A DNA stretch of 64,000 nucleotides from Pegea sp. RAD2-039. Lineage: Eukaryota > Chordata > Thaliacea > Salpida > Salpidae. Shown here piece by piece: positions 1 to 10,951 of the stretch (its first letter is position 1; every line of letters begins with the position of its first letter). Position numbers and translations under genes: made by a program. Below the pieces are notes generated by a model that worked only from the letters and a program-made list of their open reading frames with translations, searched no databases and was not told the origin of the DNA. The stretch is from assembly GCA_034620365.1 (NCBI GenBank), contig JAQGEQ010000046.1:558001-622000 (forward strand), read 5' to 3'.

Positions 1-119
1 TTAGAAGGAGAAGTGGGGCTTGGTTTCAAAAACATAATTGAATGGTTTGTAAAGTTATCAGATTTAGTTGATGCTACAAACATTCTACTTTCAACATCAA
101 CTTTATCACCTGAGGCCAT
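1..119 (-). CDS. Possible first coding exon of a gene running off the left edge
   Basis: An open frame on the minus strand starts with ATG at 119-117 and is still open at base 1. It encodes about 39 residues beginning MASGDKVDVESRMFVASTKS and rich in Ser, Thr and Pro toward the edge. About 40 bases upstream of the ATG (around 158) lies a convincing 3' splice site on the same strand, a pyrimidine run ending in TTTTCAG, which fits a 5' UTR intron or a trans-splice acceptor. I do not recognise the protein. The same bases are also open on the plus strand, ending in a stop at about 126, so the strand is not certain. The splice acceptor and the ATG favour minus. Confidence 0.4.
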   Translation of the reverse strand, partial: MASGDKVDVESRMFVASTKSDNFTNHSIMFLKPSPTSPS

Positions 120-1999
120 TTATTAAGGGCTTCAAACATCAAGAGCTTTAAGAAAAGGCTGAAAAGTAAATGCAATTATATAAATTAACAGATATAAATT
201 ATTATTAATATAGCTATTCAAATTTGAAATAAATAACATTCATTTGCAACTTATAGGTTAAACCTTCAAAATTAAATAAAAAATTAAAGAAACCAAAATA
301 CTAACAAATAAATATTATAATTTAACTTAGATTTAAATAAATAAACATTTAAATAATTCAGTTATGGAAATTTCATAACTGTAATATTTGAAAAAAATCA
401 ACTGTTGCTGAATAATTTGCTGAAAAGGTATAGATTTGCTAACTTAGCATATAAATCATAAATAATAGTTTCTCAAAACACACTGTGTAAGTTTAAAGTT
501 TTGCAATTTTTGTTAATTTAAACAGCAAATTTAAGATCAAATTTGTTCAGAGTAAAAGTTGAAGTTTTAATTAAATTAACATCATAAGAGCTTATATAAA
601 TTTCAAACATAATTGCACATATTATAAGTTAATAAAATGTTATATTTTATTGATTTATCCTTAAAATCATGAGCTGCTATATAACTGCAATATTTGGGGC
701 AGCACCATAAATTTGATATACAGGTAAAAATACTCACTATTTTACTAGTTAAACTATTACTCTTAAAAACTTAAAAAATAAAATTCTTAAAAATCAGTTC
801 TAGCAATCTTAAGAATTTGCTGGAAAAATCTAAAATCAAGAAATATTTGCAACTAAAAGTTTGAAATAAAGCAGAATCCTAAAGCATTTTAAAAATATAC
901 AATATGAGTATTCAAGTGTTTAATCTAAGAGTCAAATATCGTCTGTTATCAATTTTGTCTTTTTGTAACTAACGTGTTTTTATCATCATAAAAACCAACT
1001 TTATTGTTTTTCAAATTCATATTTACATATAAAATTAAAACAAAACAATCAACGCAAAAAAACTCAGAACACATTACTACAAATAAAGATTTCAAAAAAA
1101 TATTCGCGAAAAAGCCTTTAAGGTAAATTATTAACTTCATTTATTTGCAAAAACAAGAACTTTAAATTTTCAATGATTTTTAATGTTTACTTTAAAAATA
1201 CTTACATCAACTAAGTAATTTATAACATTCAATTTAGTATAAGACTGTAATGAAAGTCAGTAAAAGATAAAACAAGGGAAAATACGTTTAATCATAGTAA
1301 CATTCCATATTGAGTCGCAACTAGCCACAGGTAACTTTTTAGAAAAAGATTTTATTCTTGCAAAGTCAACAAATACCGATTATTCTATTGTTAAAGATTA
1401 ATCATACAGATTTATATCGACTGAAAATAAAAATCATTTTATATTTTTAGTAAAAGTTTACATAAAGACATTTTAGTTTAAAAAATACTGAAAACTTTTA
1501 ACATTTTTGCAATCAGGGAGTTTAAATTTGTTTAGATTAATGAAAAATGCTAGTTAATTTGATTAATTCTAAAAACAAACAAAATTAACTTATCATTAGT
1601 TACTATTTCACTTTCAAAACTTATACACTCTTAAACTTGGGAATAATATTCCTTTTATAGCAAACTTTTTTTTCATATTTTTATTCAAAACTGTATTATT
1701 TGAACAGTTTTCATACTACGTTGCATTCCATGGATTGATTCAAAGTAACCTACCCAACAGCTAATTTAATATAACTGTAATCTTTTTATATGAAGATTTT
1801 CTAATAAGACAAAGCTTCAATCAAATATTTTGTAAAAAATATAATTTCTTGTTTTTTTAAATGTATCTTGAATTTTTTAAATTGATTAAATTTTTTTTAT
1901 TTTTTATTGTTTTGTATTCATCTACAAAATTTTTTTTATAATTATATATCATTTTTCACTGTTCTACTGAAGACATACGCTAAAAATGAAAGAGACATT
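120..1999. other. AT-rich non-coding stretch
   Basis: No convincing coding exon, RNA gene or repeat was seen here. The sequence is dominated by A and T runs with frequent stops in all frames. The short open frame near 949-1140 has no coding character. Confidence 0.5.
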
Positions 2000-2160
2000 A
2001 TTCAGGACCATATCACACTGAATGCACCCCATCTAATCCATTCTGGAAAGTTAAGCAGTGTCGGGCATGGTCAGTACTTAGATTGCTGGCTGCCTGCGAA
2101 TACCTCATGTCTAGCTCTTTTACTCTTTCAGAATGGCCTTTATCGGCCGTAGCATGTCAT
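2000..2160 (+). repeat. 5S-rRNA-derived SINE (or 5S pseudogene with SINE tail)
   Basis: From about 2004 to 2122 the plus strand follows metazoan 5S rRNA: the GGACCATA-CAC-TGAATGCACC start, an AAGTTAAGCAG box A, GTCGGGCATGGT-AGTACTT over the intermediate element, and a CTGCCTG-GAATACC 3' third. Box C is degraded (AGATTGCTGGC instead of GGATGGGAGAC) and the 5' terminal stem is lost, so it is not a working 5S gene. It continues without a terminator T-run into GAATGGCC..TCGGCCGTAGCA (2131-2154), a tail also present at the ends of the LINE relic and the tRNA SINEs in this window. That makes a 5S-headed SINE (SINE3 type) more likely than a simple 5S pseudogene. Confidence 0.7.
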
Positions 2161-2169
2161 TAAATTATT

Positions 2170-4087
2170 CAATTTTGAGCTTAGTTCAATTTATGAAAAC
2201 AGTTTTTACATTTTAACCAGAATGAAACAAATTTGAATTCAAGATTATATTGAATGTATACAAAATTATAGAGAAGTATACCAGCGACCATTAAAAGACT
2301 CTTCGCTTTATGTAGTCACTCTTAAGTATCTCCAACAGTACTCCACAGTATATTTATTTATACATAATGATACATTTATTTCTGAAAAGTTGGTTACAAA
2401 TCAAGGTGCTAAATCAATCTTATTGGCTTTTATTAAATTGTTGTGCTCTACGTAAAATTTGAACCAAGGTCATAGGTATTAAAGAACAAAGTTCCTATTT
2501 GCTTATAGACGAGTAAGCTAAGTCACATATTAAAATAAATTTTGAAATATAGAATTTATTTTAAAACATCGGAAATTCACCGAAAATTTATTGATAACAC
2601 TTATTTGAAAGCAAAGTTATAAAATTAGATGGAAAAATATTTCGCTTTTAATCTAAGCACTTTATTTTATTGTATTACAGATTCAAGTTTTCATCATTTT
2701 ATTTTTGCTATTTTAGGTTAAACTGAATAATAATTTGAAATATTTATTGAAAATCTATTATTTGTTGAAGCTCAGAACTATTTATCAATTAATCAATAAA
2801 GTTTGAAACTACAAATATAAGTGGAAATATCTTCTGCTTCAAACAAAGTTCCGTGTTATTAGGTTGAAAATATCGAACTATTTACTTGCTACTGCATTCT
2901 AAAGCACAATTACATTTGAATATTTCTCCCTTCAGCCACAGTTCAATTATTTGTAATCTTTGAAACACTAATCCTGTGGCTAAACTAAATTGTTTACTAA
3001 ACTGTTTACGAGCCACCTACAATGCTTCGTACAAATAATTGAATTAATTAAAAATAGGAATTTATAAGTGTTGCTTCTCCAAACTAAATCTTTACCAACT
3101 AAAAATTATTTACAGAAATTTAATGTCTGATATGAAACTAACATCAGAAAGACATTTTCTGCTGAGCTATCATGTTGAAGTGTTCTCACTTCATCAGTAC
3201 TGATCTAATAAGAAAATTTGAAAAATATCTCATTATTTACGCGTTCGTGATTTGCGCTATAGTAGTTGAAGCTTACATACGCATGCCCAAGCGGTACGGA
3301 TCTACAAGTTTGAAATCACACAATAATTAATCGAAAAAATTTATTTAACAATAAAGGTCTAACATACCATCTTGCCCTTGTGAAATAAATAATTGAAACC
3401 CCCGTATATATAGGAAGTCTCGTCTTCATCAAGTCGCTCAGGCAAAAGATGATATTACAACATCAACCGATAAAACATTTCAATATAGAGAAAATGAATA
3501 AAGGAGAAAATTTGTAACTAAAAAACTTTTCAAACCAATAAAACTGAAAGTTGTATCAAGTATAGGTGAACCATAGATGTCAGAGGCGTAAATAAGGAGT
3601 ACTTAATCACTTGTATCTGCCCTCCAAAAACGTATGGCAGTCACAGGCCCATAATACTTTCTACGGTAGCAAAGGTGTAACTTGAATCAAATTTAACTCC
3701 AAAGTCTTCTTTATATATCAATACAAAAACTGTACAAAACAAAAAGTAGTATATCTCTACTGAAAGGACTTGTTAAGCAACAAGAAGCCCTCATTCCTAA
3801 ATCTCATCTAAGCTAAATTATGTGAAAGAAATTTGGCAAAAGGGATTGAGATACTAAAAATCATTTTTTTATGATGATCAATTACAATAATCAGCATTCT
3901 TATGTTCAAAAAAAGGGTAAAAAAGCTTAAGGGGGTTGAGGTTGGAACCAACCATCATAATGGAATGCATTCATAGCACACTAAGTGTATGGTGGTAAGC
4001 ATATCAGCAGTAGTTCGCAACGTTCAAAGGAAACAGCAACAACATCAGTTCATGAAACTGCTCCTTGAGTAACTATGCAGCAGTCAA
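2170..4087. other. Non-coding stretch including the HMGB 3' flank
   Basis: No gene is recognised. The part nearest 4088 is the 3' UTR and downstream flank of the minus-strand HMGB gene. A slightly less AT-rich patch near 3240-3320 has no identifiable structure. Confidence 0.4.
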
Positions 4088-4982
4088 TTAATCACTGTCG
4101 CTGTCAGAGTCGGAGTTGTCGCTGGATGAATCCTTTTGTTGAGTCTTTCCAGCCTCTAACTTTTGTCGTTTACTGACAGGTTCATCTTTCACATTCAAAC
4201 TGTTTCTGTACTTTTCCATCTCCTTTAAGCAACAAAATAAAATGATAAAACAAAAAAACGACGACGATTTATGAAACCAGTGGATTAATTGAAGTGAAAA
4301 ATAGCTTTTAGATTAAAGCCAATCGATTTACTTTGTTGTATTTCTCTTTTTCAATCTCTCCCATCTCAGTGTACTTTCTTTTGACATCAGGAAGCGTTGA
4401 AGCCCACTTCTTACCTAAAGCTTTAGCAACTTCACCAACAGAAAGTCCAGGGTTTTCAGCCTTCAACGGCGCTCGATAGTCAGCACAGAAAAGGAAAAAT
4501 GCTGATCTGGATGATGAAGAAATTGATGAAATAATGAAGTTTTATGAAAATGTAAACATTACTGAGGTCGCTTTGGAGCATTCGGATCTTTCTTCTTCTT
4601 CTTTCGCTTTCCAACATCTCCTCCTTGACTAACATAATCCTTCATCTCACGCTCATATCGAATACGATCAGCTTCAGTGAGATCAGTAAAAGGTTTCTTT
4701 TCAGCTTCAGTCATATTCTACATGTCATAGAAGTGGTTAACATTTGTTGAAAAGAATTTGTAAATTGAGAAATTTTTTCAGACAACAAATGTCTATAAAC
4801 AAATATAAATAATTTCCCATTTCACTAACCTTCCAACGCTTTGCACATTTCTTGCTAAACTCGGTAAACACCACAGTCTCATTTGGATGTTTTCTCTTGT
4901 GTTCTTCTCGACAAGTTTGCACAAAATAGGCATAACCAGTCATACGGCCTCTAGGCTTATTTGGGTCTTTTTTTGCAGGCAT
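4088..4982 (-). CDS. HMGB: High mobility group box protein (HMGB1/2/3 type)
   Basis: This encodes a two-box, non-sequence-specific DNA-bending chromatin protein. Exons on the minus strand: 4982-4830, 4717-4563, 4506-4332 and 4222-4088, all with GT..AG borders and a continuous frame, giving 205 residues (vertebrate HMGB1 has about 215). Box A covers roughly residues 6-78 and has [20 protein letters not shown] followed by the [19 protein letters not shown] helix. A basic linker ending DPNAPKRP leads into box B (about 90-160: [29 protein letters not shown]). The C-terminus is a short acidic/serine tail, [14 protein letters not shown], less purely acidic than the vertebrate tail and possibly a CK2 target (inference). 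The GTG just before the ATG is not the start. The 5' flank contains a splice-acceptor-like TTTTTCTGTAG about 30 bases before the ATG. Confidence 0.93.
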
Positions 4983-7490
4983 CACAATTTATAGTAAATG
5001 TAAATATAAATTCTACAGAAAAAGCAAAAATATTAACCATGAAGTATGATAACTATAAATGCAGGAGTTAGATGCTGCTAAAGTGGCACAATCTAGTAAT
5101 GGTGACAATATGATCAAAATCTCGATTATAATATGAATCAAGTATGAAAAAGTTAGATAAAGTTTTAACAAACAATTCTCAGTTTATTCCAAATAGCTAC
5201 TGAGTTAAAAAAAATTGAATATAAATGAATAAAAACAATATGAGCAAATAATAAATTGTTCAAATTATTTAACAGCTGTTAATAAGTTATATAACAGCAT
5301 TAACCCATAGAACGTTCACAGCAGTTATAAAAGAAATCCATTAATGCAAAATAACATAACAATCTTTATTGTAGATATAATGTAGATTAAACTAAAATAC
5401 AAAGCTATGAGCTCATATTGAAAGCCAAATAAGTGATGAAGCCATCTTTCTATGTAAGAAGAGTAAGCACTACCAATACTCTTCAGACCCACTGATCAAC
5501 TACACACAGCTCAATGACTTGGGACAGTTATGTGAATTTTATGGATTATAAATTTTATCTCTGAGTTCACTAGGCTCAGAAAGCTGTCTAGCCACTATAA
5601 ACTTCCTGGTCAATCATCTAGGCTTTGAGTTCATTACATTATCAGCTAAAATTACTTGAGAGAAGGGGTCAACAAGTTTATCAACTGATTGTAGATCCAC
5701 TACTCTTTAATCATCTCGAATGAGATTGAAATAAAGATGTCCAGATTATGAGATCTTTTTCAAAGATTCAAAAAAATTGAGAATACATTATATAATTTAT
5801 GTTTAATTTATTATAATAGGAGCTTCTGCTAAAGTGGTCGAATCAGGTGTATTTTTGTTTAAGGGTCAGTAGCTTTTATTAGCTCCATTTTTTGTGGGTT
5901 CAGATTATCATCTGGCCTGTGTTGGGGCCATATTTGTGCAACTGTAAACCCAGCTTTGTTGCAAATTAGTAAAAAAAGTGTGTGAATTTCTCTCAAATGC
6001 AACGTTACAAAAAACACAAATTGAACAGTTTTGGTCGGCTTAATAAGACCAGCTAGGCTCAGTCTATTGTAAATAACAAGATAGATCATCTATTTTACAT
6101 TTTCAAAACTTGTTTCATCATAAAATGGGTTATAAAAAAAATATCAAACTTGATATCATCATTAAACAAATAATTTTAGACAAACATCAATCATACTAGC
6201 TACTAGTAAAAATTAAAATTGCTAAACTCAATTTTTTAAATAAAACAATTAAAATTGCTTTCTGGAAATCATATCTTTTGTCTTATAATCAATGATTTAT
6301 ATAAAAATAATAAGTAGATATAATGTACTAAGATTTATAACTCATAAGAAAGTTGACATTTTTCAAATAAAATTTGTATGATTACCAAGTATTAAAATTA
6401 CTAGTATGATTATCAAATCTCACTGATTTTAAAATAAGCATAAATGAATACAAGCCAGTAAATAACTAAAGTTTGTAAAGCATATACCTGAAATTTGAAA
6501 CTATTTTTACCCTGAAAATTAATCTTAAGTATAAAGTTTTCACTCGTTCAATTATTTAAAGAACGAAAAATTTCATTTATGACAACACATAAAAAACAAA
6601 ATAAAAAACCTTTTAAACAAGAAGTTTATAAGCAAAAGATGATATAAATAATAATTTTTGGAAAAAAATATATTATATTTTTGAAACTAAAAGTACTAGG
6701 AAAATAAAAAAATATTTATGTATCTAGTAACACCAACATTAAAATGTAAAATTCAATACATTTCCAAACTAATGATTCTTTTAAAAAATTGACTATTTTT
6801 AAAATCATTTTAACAAATTTTATACTCACCTAACTACAAAAATACTTAAAAAAATAAACTTTCACCTTGGTAATACTAGGTAAAAAATATTAGATAAAGC
6901 CTAGCTGACATAAAAAGCTGTAAGGAAAGGCTAAAATAGAAAAAGCTTCAAGCGGGCACAGAAGCGAAAACAGTTGTTGATTGGCTCATGTGAAGAGCTT
7001 AGACTAGTTAAATTATAAAGATAGCTAGCTCATACATAACCAGTTCTAGCCAGACAAAGCGAATATAATAAAGAAAGCCTTAAATCGTCTTGTTATTGGC
7101 TTGTTTGTATCACGTGATGACTACAGCGGGAAATTTTTAAAAATATAAAACTGAAGACTGCTTTTCTCTTAAAATCTACAAACAATTGAAATTAGAAGTT
7201 GATTAGAAATAATCAAAATTTATACAAAACTTTAACAATTAAAAAATATTTTTTCCTGCCCAAGATTTTGATGAATAATTTTTTAGTAAAAGAGATTCTT
7301 GTGAATTTTTAGAAATATTTTCAAAACAAATCAGTTTAACTTTAAATTCTCGAAGTAAATTTAGTATAAGAAATTTTGTCTATAAAGAAATATTAACTTG
7401 TTACCATAACTATTATTGTTACACCTTAAAACAATTTATAGTCGTTAATAATATACATTGCTAAGCTTTAATAAACTTAATAATTAATAA
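4983..7490. other. Intergenic stretch upstream of HMGB
   Basis: AT-rich, with no supported coding exon. A less AT-rich island at about 5815-6090 has a different composition from its surroundings and looks like an old repeat copy. The 12-mer CTGCTAAAGTGG occurs both at about 5074 and at about 5827, suggesting two pieces of one dispersed element. The family was not identified. Confidence 0.35.
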
Positions 7491-7496
7491 TGGATG

Positions 7497-7521
7497 CTTC
7501 GGCTGAGAACGACCATGCTCA
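7497..7521 (-). repeat. LINE 3'-terminal tail motif
   Basis: On the minus strand the last recognisable bases of the LINE relic read CATGGTCGTTCTCAGCCGAAGC. Close relatives of this stretch end the 5S-derived SINE near 2131-2154, the two tRNA-derived SINE copies near 26823 and 29772, and an isolated fragment at 53292-53315. A sequence of this kind at the 3' end is where a LINE reverse transcriptase recognises its template in stringent LINE/SINE pairs. Confidence 0.6.
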
Positions 7522-7547
7522 AGAGGTGCTGTTAAAAACAAAGCAAA

Positions 7548-7633
7548 ACACAGTAAGATACAAAAGATCTAACAAAGCAAGACACAGTATGATATAAAAG
7601 ATCTAACAAAGCAAGACACAGTGAAATACAAAA
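7548..7633. repeat. 34-bp tandem repeat, about 2.5 copies
   Basis: Two almost identical 34-bp units (7548-7581 and 7582-7615), each running ACACAGTA.GATA.AAAGAT and ending AACAAAGCAAG, are followed by a partial third copy to about 7633. The array sits between the end of the LINE coding relic and its terminal tail. It is best read as a tandem array in the LINE 3' UTR. Confidence 0.8.
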
Positions 7634-9790
7634 TATTTTTTCAACAATTTTATTATTTCTTTTTAAGCTGATTTTTCTTCTCTCCTTTCAGTTATTTACG
7701 GAGTAGAGAACGCCATTTGGGTCGATACCCTACCGATTGCTAGTACTTATGTCCAGCGATTTCATATCGTGATTGTAGGTATCTCTAATACTGAGGAACG
7801 GCCGATGTTGTGTGTGCCTTTTGAAAGCTTTCAAAAAAACAAAATCTTTTGGATGTATCCGCCTTCCAGTCGACTGACTTATCCAAGCCAGCAAAACCTT
7901 TGTTTGCTTAGCAGGCTATAAATTGTTGTCCAACCAGTGCGCTTCAAGACTTCCTTGTTTGAAATCTTTTGCTGCCGCGTTAAACATGATATACGGCGAA
8001 GAAAATGAAGATGAAAAGCGTGGAGTTTATTTTTGTTAGTCTTCGAAGCTTTATTATGATTGAATAAACTATTAAAATTTTCTTACTTCCAAAATAAAGC
8101 CAAGGAAAAAACTTAAAAAGACAAGAAGATTATTTCATATAAATAATTAGGAATTTTTTTCATAGTATAGAAATCTTATAAATATTCTTTTTTGTTTGTA
8201 CCGACCTTATAACTTAACTTATAACTTACATTTCCACTACCATCCTTTAATTATCCACAAAGCAAGTAGAGTATAAAAATTCTGATAAAAGGTTATGCCC
8301 GCTTGTAAGCGTAAAAAGAATATATGTTTTCCGATATTTATTTTAAAAAGAAAACACTTTCGCTTGTATCATTGGCTCTGACTCGATTAATAAAGGGTGG
8401 TGGCATTTTTTCTCTAATTCGTTGCAGCTTAAGACAACTGAAAGTGCCTCAAACTTATAATCAGCTTTTTAAATGAGGATTTTATCAGATTTTTATATCT
8501 TTTTTTTGGGCACCTTTGTTCCAGCAGTTTGATAAGAGCTCGATATTTAATAAACAATTTTATTAAACTGAAATTTCCATTCTGAACTTATGGTCGATTC
8601 AACAAAGGCTCTATTTTGTTATCGTTGTTTTATTACGAGACTACTTGGATATATAAAAGATGAAGCCCCAATATTTGATGCAGAAAATGTTTTGGAAGCA
8701 GTATTGATGCAAACGGGTCAAAGGACGGTTTAAGTAACGAATGTAAGATGCAGATTCGTACAAAAGTGGTCAGAGTGAGATATTTGTGCGGGTTTTTTTG
8801 TCTCAGTTTCGAGCTCCTTGTTACTCTAAACCCTTTTAGGGAGTCTACCAAAGGCTCTGTTTCCCATTACTAACAGCTACTTACCTGTCGATGTTAGCAT
8901 CAAATGATACCATGCTGCTCAGATACTTGAAGTACTGAGCGGGCTATAACAGTCTTTTGCTGTTGATGGTGATATGAGAATGAATATGCTTGTTATATGG
9001 GTCAAATTTGAGGAGAACTTCGTCTTTTTCTCATTACTCGGCGTGCAACTAAAACAGCATCATCAATAAAAAAGGTTTAAGAACGAGAAGTTATAGTTTT
9101 AGATCTTAAACGTTTCAGGCAGCTATCAAGGCGGTTTCTAAACATAGACTACATCTTTGTCATTAAAGCTTAAGGTTGCATAATTTAGCATCATTTATTA
9201 CAAATGGTGTAGAGAAGTCACTTCTCTATTTTACTTGTCCTTTTTGACTTTGTTGTAGCTGCATCATGGTTAAACTTTATGTTGATAAACTTTGGTGAAC
9301 ACCCAAAACGTTTAAAGTCTTCCACAGGGCATTTTTATTAACAGTATCAAAAGCCTTATTTGGTCTGAATAGATGATTTAGAGGCTCTTGGTTTGCTATC
9401 AACATTTTTCTTGGACCTGTCTAAGAACAAATACCATGTCAGTGTATCTACCGCTTCTGAACCTGCATTGAGCTTAATGAAGAACCTTTTTAGCTATATA
9501 AGGCAGAAGCCTATTCAGTAAAACATTTGAAAATTATTATTAGTAATTACAAGAAGAGCTTCTGTGGTTTTTTCTGAGCATTTTTTTCTTTATTTCTCCA
9601 AAGGTTAATGAGCACTGCATCGCAAAGATTGCTAGGTAGTTTTTGACTTTCTGAGCAAAATAATATCGGTTTATTAAAATGTTTCGCTAAACTCGCAAAA
9701 TCGCTGATATTCCATCAATACCAACATTTAAGATGATTAATAGCTAGAGTAGTCTTCTTAGTTTAAGGAGATTCATCAAGTTCCAAAATC

Positions 9791-10951
9791 ACCTAACAAT
9801 TTATTACACGGGGGAAAGTACATCGTAGATTTAACATTTACAGCTGAAAAGTGACTGAAAGAAATTATTTCAAATAAATAAAATGACTAAACCTAGAAAA
9901 GGGTCATAAACTTTAATCTTCAATTTACTCTTTTAATTTTCCAGAATCTTTCATAATGAAAATAATCTTTTGAAAAGTACCTATTTGCTGATTTCAATTG
10001 TAATTACATCTATACATTGAACTATTTACTGTAATTCTATCAATAATATATTTTTTTTAAATAAATTTTTTATTGTTTTAATGTAGTCAGAACTATAAAC
10101 CAGAATTTGTATTGTTTTTTTTAATCTTAATTTTATACTGACCAGCTTACAAACGGAAATATTATAAGCTTTCATTTATTATCTATACTATTACTAGTAC
10201 CCCGAAAACGTACTTTGTCCTGATTATATTATAAAACAAGCATTTTAAAACTACCGTTTCATCTTAGGTGCTTTTCTTGAAATTAGTCAGCCGTAACACG
10301 TCAGCTTGTATTTAGATTTATTAATTTATTAGTTTTCCAAAATTATACAAACAAGATGAATTTTTGATGTTTTTGAAGCACATTATTACTTTAGTTAATT
10401 TTGTAGTAAAATACAAGTAAAAGTTTTAGTTCAAAGTAATGTAAAATCTTTTAGATAAAATGTTTAATTAATATGTTGAAAGTGATCTGTTTAAAATCTA
10501 CATCAAGTTTTATAAACATTCTTAATCTTTTTATATATCTTGGTGTACCTGATAATATAGTTAGAAAGTAATAATGTAATTTTTATTTACTATATTTTTA
10601 GGTTACTTTATTCATTAGATTAAACAGTGATATGTTAAAAAGCTATTTTTATATTTCAAATTATGTTCAAATAATTGTGCACCTAAAATTCAATGTTATT
10701 AATTTTATTATAATTTTAATAATATGATGTTTTAATGTTTATGTAATTTATAGATAATGTTAATTGAATTATGTGGTTATCTAAATAATTAAATGTTATT
10801 AATTTTTAAAAATATTTTATGTTCATTAGTTATTTTCCATTATAATTAAAATTAATTGGATATATTTTTGAATAGGTAGAAATTAAACTTGAAATAAAAA
10901 ATTTGAAATCAAGTAAAAAGTTAATTTGTTGAATTCTTGGAAGCCACCGTA
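9791..10951. other. Non-coding stretch upstream of UFSP2
   Basis: AT-rich, with no coding exon or repeat recognised. It presumably includes the UFSP2 promoter and 5' UTR. Confidence 0.4.

Larger units (their letters stand above)
7494..9790 (-). mobile_element. Decayed non-LTR retrotransposon (LINE), ORF2 remnant and 3' end
   Basis: Read on the minus strand, the stretch gives broken frames that follow animal LINE reverse transcriptases in order. Around 9790-9560 is the pre-RT part (LDESP..TKKTTLAI, CDAVLINLWRNKEKN). Around 9470-9290 are RT motifs (..Q.R.TDMVFVLRQVQEK, KAFDTVNKNALWKTLNVLG). Around 8990-8650 is the post-RT part (HITINSKRL.PAQYFKYL, LNRPLTRLHQYCFQNI). Around 7980-7690 is the C-terminal part (VLKRTGWTTIYSLL, RFCWLG). 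Stops and frameshifts are scattered throughout, so it is a dead copy. The YADD-type catalytic box was not recovered. The 3' end carries two and a half copies of a 34-bp repeat and then CATGGTCGTTCTCAGCCGAAGCAT. This motif order matches LINEs common in invertebrates; the exact clade cannot be fixed by eye. Confidence 0.8.

Noticed and set aside
1-126. Plus-strand open frame at the left edge ending in a stop near 126
   Set aside because: The minus-strand reading of the same bases has an ATG and a nearby upstream splice acceptor, so it was preferred. The plus reading is not excluded.
2000-2122. Functional 5S rRNA gene
   Set aside because: Box C and the terminal stem are degraded and there is no terminator T-run at the 3' end. 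The sequence continues into a retroelement tail.
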